From Lachnospiraceae bacterium (GTDB lineage Bacteria > Bacillota > Clostridia > Lachnospirales > Lachnospiraceae), in contig JAQXTA010000059.1 in assembly GCA_029219245.1 (NCBI GenBank), positions 1-32,947 on the forward strand: DNA of 32,947 nucleotides, in the 5' to 3' direction. A program made the translations under genes and the position numbers. Of the stretch, positions 26,076 through 32,947 are shown piece by piece. Positions within the stretch are counted from its first letter, which is position 1, and every line of letters starts with the position of its first letter. The notes beneath the pieces are model-generated. The model was not told the origin of the DNA. It did no database searches and saw nothing but the letters and a program-made list of their open reading frames with translations.

Positions 26076-26510
26076 TCAGATACTATACTGATCACTTATT
26101 TCCGCCTGCCATTCCAGCATATCTGCCAAGGTAATATTGTCTACCACCCCGTTAATGGCATCATTCATTTTCTCCCAGATACGGACGGTAACGCAACTCG
26201 CCCTGCGTTCACATTCATCGCTTTCCTCTCCCACACAGCTTACCGGTACCAAATTACCTTCCGTCAGCCGCAGTATCATACCTACCGTATATTCGGAAGG
26301 ATCTTTTTTCAAAAGGTATCCACCCTGTGCACCACGAATACTTCTGACAAAGCCTGCCTTATTTAAAACCGCAATAATCTGTTCCAGATATTTATCGGAA
26401 ATCTGCTGTCTTTTTGCTACATCTTTTAAACTGACAGGTTCTCCCGTATTATAAGTTGCCAAATCAAGCATCAGACGTAATGCATATCTTCCCTTGGTTG
26501 ATATTTTCAT
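26076..26510 (-). CDS. iscR: Rrf2-family Fe-S regulator, IscR-like
   Basis: 144 residues. Residues 1-75 form the Rrf2 winged helix (MKISTKGRYALRLMLDLA, LEQIIAVLNKAGFVRSIRGAQGGYLL). Three cysteines in PVSCVGEESDECERRASC, spaced 7 and 5 residues apart, would hold a [2Fe-2S] cluster. As first gene of the isc operon it probably represses the operon when cluster supply is sufficient. It has its own promoter at 26560-26588, and the TTCATAC/GTATGAA-rich sequence after the -10 may be its operator. Confidence 0.92.
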   Translation of the reverse strand: MKISTKGRYALRLMLDLATYNTGEPVSLKDVAKRQQISDKYLEQIIAVLNKAGFVRSIRGAQGGYLLKKDPSEYTVGMILRLTEGNLVPVSCVGEESDECERRASCVTVRIWEKMNDAINGVVDNITLADMLEWQAEISDQYSI

Positions 26511-26559
26511 AAAATTTCCCCATTTCTTTTAATCATAGTTTTTCTGTATGAATACCATT

Positions 26560-26588
26560 ATAATACCCACTTTCTAAAAAATAATCAA
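26560..26588 (-). promoter_or_regulatory. Promoter of the isc operon
   Basis: Minus strand TTGATT (26583-26588), 17 bp, TATTAT (26560-26565), 50 bases ahead of iscR. A second -10-like TATAAT overlaps three bases downstream. Confidence 0.7.
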
Positions 26589-26606
26589 CTGCTTTCTACT
26601 AAATAT

Positions 26607-26639
26607 AAATAAGAGCCCCTTTGAATGGAACTCTTATTT
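26607..26639 (-). terminator. Terminator of the GH18 gene
   Basis: AAATAAGAG (26607-26615) pairs with CTCTTATTT (26631-26639), with an inner CC/GG pairing. T-rich sequence follows on the minus strand (TTATTTATATTT); also T-rich on the plus side. Confidence 0.75.
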
Positions 26640-26660
26640 TAATTTTTTAATCACACTTTA

Positions 26661-28358
26661 TTACTGGCTGACATACTCTGCAATCGTATCCCAGATAGAC
26701 GGAGTTTCCAGACCTAATCTCCATTCTGCCACCCCTGCGATTTCATACTTTTTCATAATATTCAATTTTACCTGAATGGACTCCGCATCTTCCAGCCACA
26801 CCTGATAGAAACTATCTCCTGACTGATATTCGCCATAATTCTGGCAAGTAGCCTCATCCCATCTTTTTTCAATATTATGGTCGGCAATATACTGATTTGC
26901 CATTTCCATGCCAACAACCTGACTGCTTACAGAACCGCCATTTGTCTCCCATATTCTGGTGTAGAACGGTATTGCGTTAATCACTTTCTGCGCCGGTACT
27001 TCCGCTACAGTATTGGCAATACCGTTTTCCACGAAATCAATCGATGCTACGGAGCCTGTCTCTTCACTATTGCCATGATGTTCATCGTATCCCATGATAA
27101 TGACATAATCGGCTACGACTCCCTGTTCCTCTCTATGATAATAATCATTATATCCCATCGGTACATAATTATCTACCGACAATACAATACCATTTTCCCT
27201 GCAAGGAATGGACAGTTCTCGGATAAACTCAATAAAGGCCTCACCTGTATCCACTCCAATATCCTCAAAGTCAATGTTCAATCCATCCAGATTATATTCC
27301 AATGCTGTAGCCATTAACTGATCAATCAGATGCGTTCTTGTACTCGTTTTGGAAAGCAGCTCATACATATCAATCTCTGTGTTTTCCGTAATGTTGCTGA
27401 CCAGTGCCCATACTTCCAGTCCCATGTCATGTGCGGTATCCACATACTCCTTTGAAGCCAGGCTTGTATAATTTCCTTCGTTATCCGACAAAACGAACCA
27501 CGTCGGTGAAATCGTGTTTACGCTCTTTGTTGTGGAGAGCATTTCTTTCAGCGTGTCATTGCCTGCCACGCTGTAAACGGCATGCCATGCAAGATTGATC
27601 TTATAGTCTTTGGAAATGCTTGCATATACCGGCTCTTCATAATCCGTTACCGGAATCGGTTCTTCCATTCTCTGGTTTGTCAGCCTTTTGTTTTCCACAT
27701 AACCAATATAGGCATCCTTTGTTTTCACCTTGGTCCAGTTTTCCATTGTTTCCAGAACTACAACGGTATCTCCTTTTTTCACATCCGTCAGGATTTCACT
27801 TTTCACACCGCCCCGGTATCTGACTTGTGTATCCTTGCTGATATCTGCAACCTGACGCTCCTGCCACTCGGTATACACCTGCATATGATAAGGCTCAGCA
27901 AAAAGTTCATAAGAAAAATTGGTATATTTTTTTACATAATCCGCTGCTACATACAACATATCCCCTTCATAACGGGCAATGACATAACCTTCATCACTCG
28001 TTTCACCCTGACTGGTCGAATAAACAGATGTCCCGATTTCGGTGCGGATAATCGAATCGGGTGTTGTATATAGAAGGAGTCCTTCTTTTTTATCTTCGTA
28101 AAATCTATCATTAAAATATTTGTGTACGGTTGCAAAATCAAAATAACAGACACCATCCCATATTCTGGCATGTTCTTCTACCTGCTCATCCTGTAAGATA
28201 ATCGGTACATCATCTGCACCCGTAATTCCGTAATATTCCTCCAGATTTGCTCTTTCATCGGAATAAGAATATTTTTCTACTATTTTGGCTCCAAATCCTG
28301 CTATCACGACAATAATAATAAGGACGATCGCGACAATCACCGGAATTATTTTTTTCAT
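26661..28358 (-). CDS. Membrane-anchored GH18 hydrolase with SH3 and stalk domains
   Basis: 565 residues. A signal anchor (2-27) is followed by a copper-amine-oxidase-type stalk domain (about 50-160), a bacterial SH3 domain (about 165-226, VRYRGGVKSEILTDVKKGDTVVVLE), and a glycoside hydrolase 18 catalytic barrel (about 250-565). The GH18 motif DGLNIDFE (358-365) has the catalytic Glu365. Such enzymes cut N-acetylglucosamine bonds; with an SH3 module, peptidoglycan is a likely substrate, as in spore SleL-type enzymes. The start at 28358 has AAAGGAG at good spacing, unlike the ORF's upstream in-frame start. It has its own promoter. Confidence 0.85.
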   Translation of the reverse strand: MKKIIPVIVAIVLIIIVVIAGFGAKIVEKYSYSDERANLEEYYGITGADDVPIILQDEQVEEHARIWDGVCYFDFATVHKYFNDRFYEDKKEGLLLYTTPDSIIRTEIGTSVYSTSQGETSDEGYVIARYEGDMLYVAADYVKKYTNFSYELFAEPYHMQVYTEWQERQVADISKDTQVRYRGGVKSEILTDVKKGDTVVVLETMENWTKVKTKDAYIGYVENKRLTNQRMEEPIPVTDYEEPVYASISKDYKINLAWHAVYSVAGNDTLKEMLSTTKSVNTISPTWFVLSDNEGNYTSLASKEYVDTAHDMGLEVWALVSNITENTEIDMYELLSKTSTRTHLIDQLMATALEYNLDGLNIDFEDIGVDTGEAFIEFIRELSIPCRENGIVLSVDNYVPMGYNDYYHREEQGVVADYVIIMGYDEHHGNSEETGSVASIDFVENGIANTVAEVPAQKVINAIPFYTRIWETNGGSVSSQVVGMEMANQYIADHNIEKRWDEATCQNYGEYQSGDSFYQVWLEDAESIQVKLNIMKKYEIAGVAEWRLGLETPSIWDTIAEYVSQ

Positions 28359-28385
28359 TTGTCCAGCTCCTTTCTGACCGTCCTT

Positions 28386-28414
28386 ATTATAACAGACTAT
28401 TGTCACATCGTCAT
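28386..28414 (-). promoter_or_regulatory. Promoter of the GH18 gene
   Basis: Minus strand ATGACG (28409-28414), 17 bp, TATAAT (28386-28391), 27 bases ahead of the ATG. The -10 is perfect, the -35 matches 4 of 6. Confidence 0.5.
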
Positions 28415-28456
28415 TATCATTTTTACTTTTTTCGCGTTTTTACAAATATTGGTGTC

Positions 28457-28628
28457 AAAAAGAAGCGGGGACTCCTGCTTTGCTGATTTCTGTAAATACT
28501 TTGAAAAAATATGGAAACTGCCCGGTTCTCCAAAAGGACCTTCGTGATGTTAACGCAAACAATACCCGACAGTTTGCTCCCTAATGATTTCAGATGACTC
28601 TATCGTCTGTAAGATACTTCCTGACATG
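28457..28628 (-). ncRNA. Candidate small RNA or leader, about 170 nt
   Basis: On the minus strand TTGAAA (28659-28664), 18 bp, TATATT (28635-28640) could start a transcript near 28628. It would contain a long stem (28515-28526 with 28564-28575, AAACTGTCGGGT/ACCGGGCAGTTT, one mismatch and one wobble) and end at AAGCAGG/CCCGCTT followed by CTTTTTG (28457-28480). No ORF of note is present. It matches no RNA family I recognise. One A-C mismatch in the terminal stem weakens the case; it could instead be a leader ahead of the GH18 gene. Confidence 0.25.
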
Positions 28629-28927
28629 CTTAAAAATATAAAAATTACTGTATAACCTTTTCAATCCTTGTGAATTATAATTGTGAATGTCGAATGGAAA
28701 AAATTATTCTACGATTAGGCACATAAGCCTGTAAGACTTTCTCATACTATAATATATATAAGAGTAAGTATAGTATTAAGAAACAGATTTCTTTATGAAA
28801 TTTAACGCATTGCCTCCCTCCCAAGCAGATTGCCAGGAGATCTTGCAGTTATTATATCCATGATTTGACAAAAAATGCAAGCTTTTTTTAAAATTATAAA
28901 ATTTTTTTAAAGACTTTTGTCATACTA
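28629..28927. other. Gene-free A/T-rich stretch
   Basis: No credible ORF in either strand. It holds a direct repeat TTGTGAAT (28668-28675 and 28681-28688), an inverted repeat ATACTATA/TATAGTAT around 28744-28772, and a small hairpin AAGAAA/TTTCTT near 28789-28796. No function is assigned. Confidence 0.5.
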
Positions 28928-28956
28928 TTGACTAAAATAAACACAAAGTATAAGAT
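28928..28956 (+). promoter_or_regulatory. Promoter of mecA with overlapping inverted repeat
   Basis: TTGACT (28928-28933), 17 bp, TAAGAT (28951-28956). The -10 lies inside ATAAGATAC (28950-28958), whose perfect inverted copy GTATCTTAT is at 29015-29023, just ahead of the ribosome binding site. Confidence 0.6.
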
Positions 28957-29042
28957 ACTTTTAATCTCAAATAATTGATTTTGCTGTAGATATTAACATA
29001 AATTAACAGTATCAGTATCTTATTAGTAAGGATGTGATATTT

Positions 29043-29783
29043 ATGAAAATTGAAAAAGTAAACGAACAACAGATTCGCTGCACCCTCACAAGAGAGGATC
29101 TTGCAGACAGAGAATTAAAAATAAGTGAACTGGCATATGGTACTGAAAAGGCTAAAAACCTGTTCCGCGATATGATGCAACAGGCTGCATATGAATGCGG
29201 ATTCGAAGCCGAGGATATTCCACTCATGATAGAAGCCATTCCATTAAATGCGGAATGTATTGTTTTAATTATTACCAAAGTAGAAGACCCCGAAGAACTG
29301 GATACTCGTTTTTCTAAATTTGCCCCTTCGGTGCATAATGAAGATGATGAGGAAAATGAGGAAAACGAGGAACTCATGGAAGCTTTTGGCGACAGTGCCG
29401 ATGAAATGCTTGATATGCTGCGCAAAATGGAGCAGTACAAAGAATCATCTGTAGCAGAGGGTGCTGCCAAAAAAGAAGCTAAGGAAGATAACCGAAACCG
29501 TATCTATTCCTTCCCTTCTCTTCGTGTTGCAACCAGAGCAGCCCATATACTCTCACCTTTGTATGACGGAGTAAACTCGCTTTACAAAGATAACGCTTCC
29601 GGGGCATATTTACTCACACTGGATCCTTTGGCGATTTCTCCCGAGGATTCTAACAGAATGCGCAATGTCCTTTTGGAATACGGCAGACCAGAGGTGTTCT
29701 CCAAAGCTGTAGAAGCCCATCTGAATGAACATTATGAACTGATTATCAAAGATAAAGCAATCCAGTCTCTGGCAAGCATCTAA
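29043..29783 (+). CDS. mecA: MecA-type ClpC adaptor protein
   Basis: 246 residues. The N-terminal substrate-binding domain (MKIEKVNEQQIRCTLTREDLADRELKISELAYGTEKAKNLFRDMM) and the C-terminal ClpC-binding domain (about 150-246, YSFPSLRVATRAAHILSPLYDGVNSLYKD) flank an acidic linker (100-115, EDDEENEENEE). MecA proteins deliver targets to the ClpCP protease and were first known as negative regulators of competence. The ATG at 29043 has AAGGA 10 bases upstream; a GTG three codons earlier is too close to it. Single gene on the plus strand with its own promoter and terminator. Confidence 0.9.
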   Translation: MKIEKVNEQQIRCTLTREDLADRELKISELAYGTEKAKNLFRDMMQQAAYECGFEAEDIPLMIEAIPLNAECIVLIITKVEDPEELDTRFSKFAPSVHNEDDEENEENEELMEAFGDSADEMLDMLRKMEQYKESSVAEGAAKKEAKEDNRNRIYSFPSLRVATRAAHILSPLYDGVNSLYKDNASGAYLLTLDPLAISPEDSNRMRNVLLEYGRPEVFSKAVEAHLNEHYELIIKDKAIQSLASI

Positions 29784-29807
29784 AATATCTGACATTTATG
29801 TTTAATG

Positions 29808-29835
29808 AAAGCCCGGCACTTCTGTGCCGGGCTTT
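29808..29835. terminator. Bidirectional terminator between mecA and the DHHW gene
   Basis: A 12-bp perfect stem AAAGCCCGGCAC/GTGCCGGGCTTT with a TTCT loop, between two convergent genes. T-rich flanks follow on the plus side (TTTGTTTATT) and TTTC on the minus side. Confidence 0.9.
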
Positions 29836-29837
29836 GT

Positions 29838-30983
29838 TTATTGTATATAATCTACTTGGCTTACTAATTCAACCGTATCTTTGAGAGCACTCTGTGCGCT
29901 TTCCAGTACAACAATATCCGGTTGATATTCATCAACAACTTCATCCAAAATCGGTATGTTCAACCAATCAATACTGAGAGTTGCCGAAAAACTTTCTGCG
30001 ATGTCGTCCTTCAAAAACATTCGAATAAAACTGTCACCAATCAATAAAATTTTCAAATCATTTCCACAGGATGGGTTCTCATAATCATGGGTATGTTCTT
30101 TACAATGTAAAAAATTCCACCTTTCTTTCGTTGCTTCCGTTATTTCCGCTGCCTTCTGCTCCTTGATACGATAGACCGGACATTTTTCAACCATCGGATA
30201 TTCATATCCATACAAATCCATAGTTCTTTCCTCTTCCACAATATCATAATCCGATTCCTGCAAAATCGATATCTGTGGAAAATCTTTCTGCAGTTCATTC
30301 ATCAACACCTGGCAACCTATATAAGACCCCTTTTCATTCCAGTGCAAAGTATCTACATACTGGAAATAAATCAACTCGTCTGCCTGTTCCAGCAAAGGCT
30401 CTTTTACCAGAATCTGTGCCACATCGGTTTCTTCCTGCAGCACATTCACAATCTGATCTGCTTTGGAGACGATTCCGATTTTGTTGATACCATCTACATA
30501 TTTTTCCGGATAAATACTTGATTTGCTATAACATTGCAGATAATAAAACGCAATTCCCCTTTCTTCCAGATAATCGGAAATACTTTGCATATTATCCGCA
30601 TATTGTTTTAATTCCTGTTCCGACAGTAAATTCAAATTCTGATAGTCCAACATCATATCAGAATCCTTCACAAACAACCAACGATCCCTGCCCTCCATGA
30701 CATCTGACTTCACAATACGTTTAAAAAATTCATACTGCAATGTGGAATTGGCTTCTACCATCACTGTCCTTCCGCGGAGATTATCGTTAATCCAGTCTTC
30801 AAATTGTGCAAAATATTCCCGGTTCAAGCTGCCATCTTCCAGGCAAACCGAAGGATATTTCGCCAGTGTCCTGTTTTCCATAGATGACATTCTTCCGTCC
30901 TTATCTCTGTGAGCAAGCAGATAAGGCAGAGAAATACATAACATAAAGATTATAATCAATGCTGCATTTATCTTTCGCTTCAT
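29838..30983 (-). CDS. AlgX/AlgJ-like (DHHW) SGNH acyl-transfer protein
   Basis: 381 residues. A signal anchor (7-24) places the rest outside. ENRTLAKYP (36-44) and FEDWINDNLRGR (61-72) are typical of DHHW proteins; the triad is Asp211 and His214 in YVDTLHWNEKGS and Ser318 in LLIGDSFIRMF. These proteins work with an MBOAT membrane acyltransferase to acetylate or otherwise acylate a cell-surface polymer. The MBOAT gene is 9 bases upstream, which supports this. AAGGGG precedes the ATG. The polymer (exopolysaccharide, teichoic acid or peptidoglycan) is not known. Confidence 0.85.
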   Translation of the reverse strand: MKRKINAALIIIFMLCISLPYLLAHRDKDGRMSSMENRTLAKYPSVCLEDGSLNREYFAQFEDWINDNLRGRTVMVEANSTLQYEFFKRIVKSDVMEGRDRWLFVKDSDMMLDYQNLNLLSEQELKQYADNMQSISDYLEERGIAFYYLQCYSKSSIYPEKYVDGINKIGIVSKADQIVNVLQEETDVAQILVKEPLLEQADELIYFQYVDTLHWNEKGSYIGCQVLMNELQKDFPQISILQESDYDIVEEERTMDLYGYEYPMVEKCPVYRIKEQKAAEITEATKERWNFLHCKEHTHDYENPSCGNDLKILLIGDSFIRMFLKDDIAESFSATLSIDWLNIPILDEVVDEYQPDIVVLESAQSALKDTVELVSQVDYIQ

Positions 30984-30992
30984 AGTTACCCC

Positions 30993-32414
30993 TTAAAATT
31001 GAAAATAAATAAATGGGTTATAGGTTCCTGTTACAACATATAGGATAGAAACACCAAACAACAATAGTGTTGCTACGTTTTCCAATAATATGAATCCCGT
31101 TTCCGGCATTTTTACCTTCAAGCTCTCATAACATTTCTTACCTGCCGGTAACATAGCTGCTGTCCCCAAAATGATGATAAATATTTCATACTTATTGATG
31201 TAATAATCCAATGAAAATCCTACATTTTGCAACGGTGCCAGACCAAATAATGATTGAAAATATTGAAAACTGCTCTGCAAAGTCTCAGTTCTAAAAATTA
31301 CCATGCTCATCATCCACAAAAACATGGCATAACACCACTTAAAAAATTTCGGCACCATCGGTTTGAACTGTAATTGACGCGTTACAAATCTTTCTATCAC
31401 AATAATCACAGCCCAGTAAAAGCCCCATAAAACATAATTCCACGCTGCACCATGCCAAAGTCCTGTTAATACAAACACACACATCAGATGAAAATAAACA
31501 TTTCCCTTCCGGCTTCCACCAAGCGGAATATACACATAATCCCGAAACCAGGTTGAAAGGGAAATATGCCATCTTCTCCAAAGCTCCGTAGCGGAACAGG
31601 AAATAAACGGATAGTCAAAATTTTTGGGAAAGCGGAATCCAAACATTCTCCCTAGTCCTATTGCCATATCACTATAACCGGAAAAGTCAAAATAAAGCTG
31701 TAAAGTATATGTAAATAAACCCAGCCACGCTACTGCCGGCGTATTCTGGTAGGGATGCATACCAAAAACAGCATCCGCCGTAATTGCTGTAGAATTGGCA
31801 ATAATCGCTTTTTTCGCCAATCCTACCGTAAAAACCCGAATTCCCGCAGCGAATTCGTCTACACTGTGTTTTCTGTCATTCAGTTGTTTTTCAATATCAG
31901 CGTAACGTACAATCGGTCCTGCTATCAACTGAGGAAACAAAGAAATATACAAACCGATTTTCAGTATATTTTTCTGTACCTGTGCATCCTTTCTATAAAC
32001 ATCAATCACATAGCTCATACCTTGGAAAGTAAAAAATGAAATACCAATCGGCAGAATGATATCCGGTATTGCAAGTTTAAGTCCTGTAATATCATTAACA
32101 ATCTGCATAAAAAACTTTGCATATTTCCAATATCCCAGGTTCAATAAATTAAGCCCTACAGTCAACACGAAGAAAAATTTCTGTGCCTTTTCCTTTCCTG
32201 TTATCTGTAAATATCCTATGACACGTCCCCCGGCATAATTTAATACAATAGAATAGATAATAATTGGGAAAAAAACAGAACCACCAAAAAAATAGAAGAA
32301 AAGACTTGCCAATAAAAGCCAAACATTCTTTACTTTTATGGATGGTGCTAAAAAATAACCCGCCAGCACAAGCGGCAGAAAAAAGAAAATGAAAATAGTT
32401 GAACTAAATACCAT
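30993..32414 (-). CDS. MBOAT membrane acyltransferase, AlgI/DltB family
   Basis: 473 residues with about 10-12 membrane segments. The catalytic His321 lies in LTGLWHGAAWNYVLWG, and ELWRRWHISLSTWFRDYVYIPLGG (278-300) is the family signature with a second conserved His283. AlgI-like proteins pass acyl groups from the cytoplasm across the membrane to a partner outside, here the DHHW protein encoded next. GAGGG precedes the ATG. The two genes form an operon; the stem-loop at 32442-32494 lies between it and the upstream DUF1858 gene. Confidence 0.92.
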   Translation of the reverse strand: MVFSSTIFIFFFLPLVLAGYFLAPSIKVKNVWLLLASLFFYFFGGSVFFPIIIYSIVLNYAGGRVIGYLQITGKEKAQKFFFVLTVGLNLLNLGYWKYAKFFMQIVNDITGLKLAIPDIILPIGISFFTFQGMSYVIDVYRKDAQVQKNILKIGLYISLFPQLIAGPIVRYADIEKQLNDRKHSVDEFAAGIRVFTVGLAKKAIIANSTAITADAVFGMHPYQNTPAVAWLGLFTYTLQLYFDFSGYSDMAIGLGRMFGFRFPKNFDYPFISCSATELWRRWHISLSTWFRDYVYIPLGGSRKGNVYFHLMCVFVLTGLWHGAAWNYVLWGFYWAVIIVIERFVTRQLQFKPMVPKFFKWCYAMFLWMMSMVIFRTETLQSSFQYFQSLFGLAPLQNVGFSLDYYINKYEIFIIILGTAAMLPAGKKCYESLKVKMPETGFILLENVATLLLFGVSILYVVTGTYNPFIYFQF

Positions 32415-32441
32415 ATCTTACCCTCATCCTACATAAAGAAA

Positions 32442-32494
32442 GACTTTTCTGTTATCCAATGAGAAATATTCCTCCATTCAGATAACAGAAAGTC
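32442..32494 (-). terminator. Long stem-loop between the DUF1858 and MBOAT genes
   Basis: A 14-bp stem with one bulged base (GACTTTTCTGTTATC with GATAACAGAAAGTC) and a 24-nt loop. On the minus strand it is followed by CTTTCTTTATG, an interrupted T run. Since no promoter is visible for the MBOAT operon downstream of it, it may be a leaky terminator or processing site. Confidence 0.55.
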
Positions 32495-32521
32495 CTCTTT
32501 ATAATCCAAATCTGTTTCTGC

Positions 32522-32713
32522 TTATAATGCCTGGATTTCCTTCATCAGCACATCAATATCAAGTCCATGCACCATGGCTGCCTCTTCCAGCGTTTCTGCC
32601 TGTGCAGAAGGACATCCTAAACAATGCATTCCCGCATTCAGCAAGACAGGCGCAACATCCGGATTAGTTCTCAAAATTTCGCCGATTGTCATTTCTTTGG
32701 TTATATCTGCCAT
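32522..32713 (-). CDS. DUF1858 domain protein (hydrid-cluster-associated redox disulfide type)
   Basis: 63 residues. The whole protein is one DUF1858 domain: a helical fold with the motif [27 protein letters not shown], in which CLGC is a possible redox-active disulfide or metal site. The function of this family is not established; it often lies near redox or hybrid-cluster proteins in anaerobes. GGAGG precedes the ATG. It has no evident partner here. Confidence 0.85.
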   Translation of the reverse strand: MADITKEMTIGEILRTNPDVAPVLLNAGMHCLGCPSAQAETLEEAAMVHGLDIDVLMKEIQAL

Positions 32714-32906
32714 AAATTGTTTCCTCCAATTCTTTCTCTATTGTTATACATTATTGACACAATGCTTTTTCAGTATAAGCCGAAAAATCAATTCCTGCAA
32801 GCAGTAAAAAAATCTATATCTTGTGGCTTCTGTAAAATGCATACAATTTTCACAAAAAATTACAGTAAAATTCACATTTTGTATGAGAAAAAGTACAATG
32901 CCCGAC

Positions 32907-32936
32907 TTGACGTATGTTATTCTTTTAACATATAAT
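32907..32936 (+). promoter_or_regulatory. Promoter with nested inverted repeats at the right edge
   Basis: TTGACG (32907-32912), 18 bp, TATAAT (32931-32936). TATGTTA (32913-32919) and TAACATA (32926-32932) are perfect inverted arms filling the spacer. AGTACAAT (32892-32899) and ATTGTACT (32938-32945) form an outer perfect pair. It should drive a plus-strand gene beyond the window and be controlled by a repressor. The interval 32714-32891 has nothing else I can support. Confidence 0.6.
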
Positions 32937-32947
32937 AATTGTACTGG

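Noticed and set aside
28463..28480. c-di-AMP (ydaO-type) riboswitch on the plus strand because of GAAGCGGGGACTCC
   Set aside because: Only a short resemblance to the core; the rest of the aptamer is absent and no suitable plus-strand gene follows closely.
32415..32475. Small leader peptide (about 17 codons) before the MBOAT gene, starting in the stem-loop
   Set aside because: Its start lies within the hairpin loop, the ribosome binding site is poor, and the frame shows no coding character.

Overview
The window looks like a chromosomal stretch from a low-GC, spore-forming member of the Clostridia, most likely a Lachnospiraceae-type gut anaerobe. This is inferred from gene content and protein flavour: a clostridial F-type ATP synthase operon, MecA, an IscR/IscS/IscU cluster, cortex and germination-type wall enzymes, a DUF1858 redox protein and a QueT transporter. 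No rRNA or tRNA gene was seen, so genus is not assigned. Almost all genes are on the minus strand.

Layout. 1-900: the start of a lipoprotein gene (minus) diverges from queT (plus), which has a structured leader. 970-4910: a membrane-anchored XRE regulator, a YczE-like membrane protein with a hypoxanthine-type DNA glycosylase, and a HAD phosphatase/ROK regulator pair preceded by a perfect palindromic operator. 4920-9300: a large secreted beta-propeller-like protein with a degenerate cysteine-protease-like tail, a SAM methyltransferase and a small hypothetical protein. 9340-16610: the complete ATP synthase operon (atpZ-I-B-E-F-H-A-G-D-C) with a clear promoter and terminator; the c subunit carries residues resembling a Na+ site. 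16720-20000: DUF402 protein (plus), then tsaC/sua5, rpiB and a SleB-type hydrolase.

The most notable region is 20077-24141. The sporulation amidase gene cwlD is split inside the codons for its zinc-ligand motif IDAGHGG by a compact 3351-bp element. The element holds only a large serine recombinase, a 49-aa protein overlapping the recombinase start, and a soluble chemoreceptor with a zinc-binding CZB domain. Ends share a 9/10-bp core flanked by inverted arms, and removing exactly 3351 bp restores a 237-codon in-frame cwlD. The recombinase unit is preceded by a sequence resembling a mother-cell sigma-E promoter. Together this suggests a skin-like, developmentally excised element in cwlD carrying a chemoreceptor as cargo. 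Excision and sporulation control are inferences.

24230-28410: iscR-iscS-iscU under one promoter, then a GH18/SH3 wall hydrolase. 28415-29040 is an intergenic stretch with a possible small RNA and the mecA promoter. 29043-32713: mecA (plus), then a DUF1858 protein, an MBOAT acyltransferase and its AlgX/DHHW-type SGNH partner (minus). The right edge carries a strong plus-strand promoter with nested inverted repeats for a gene outside the window.
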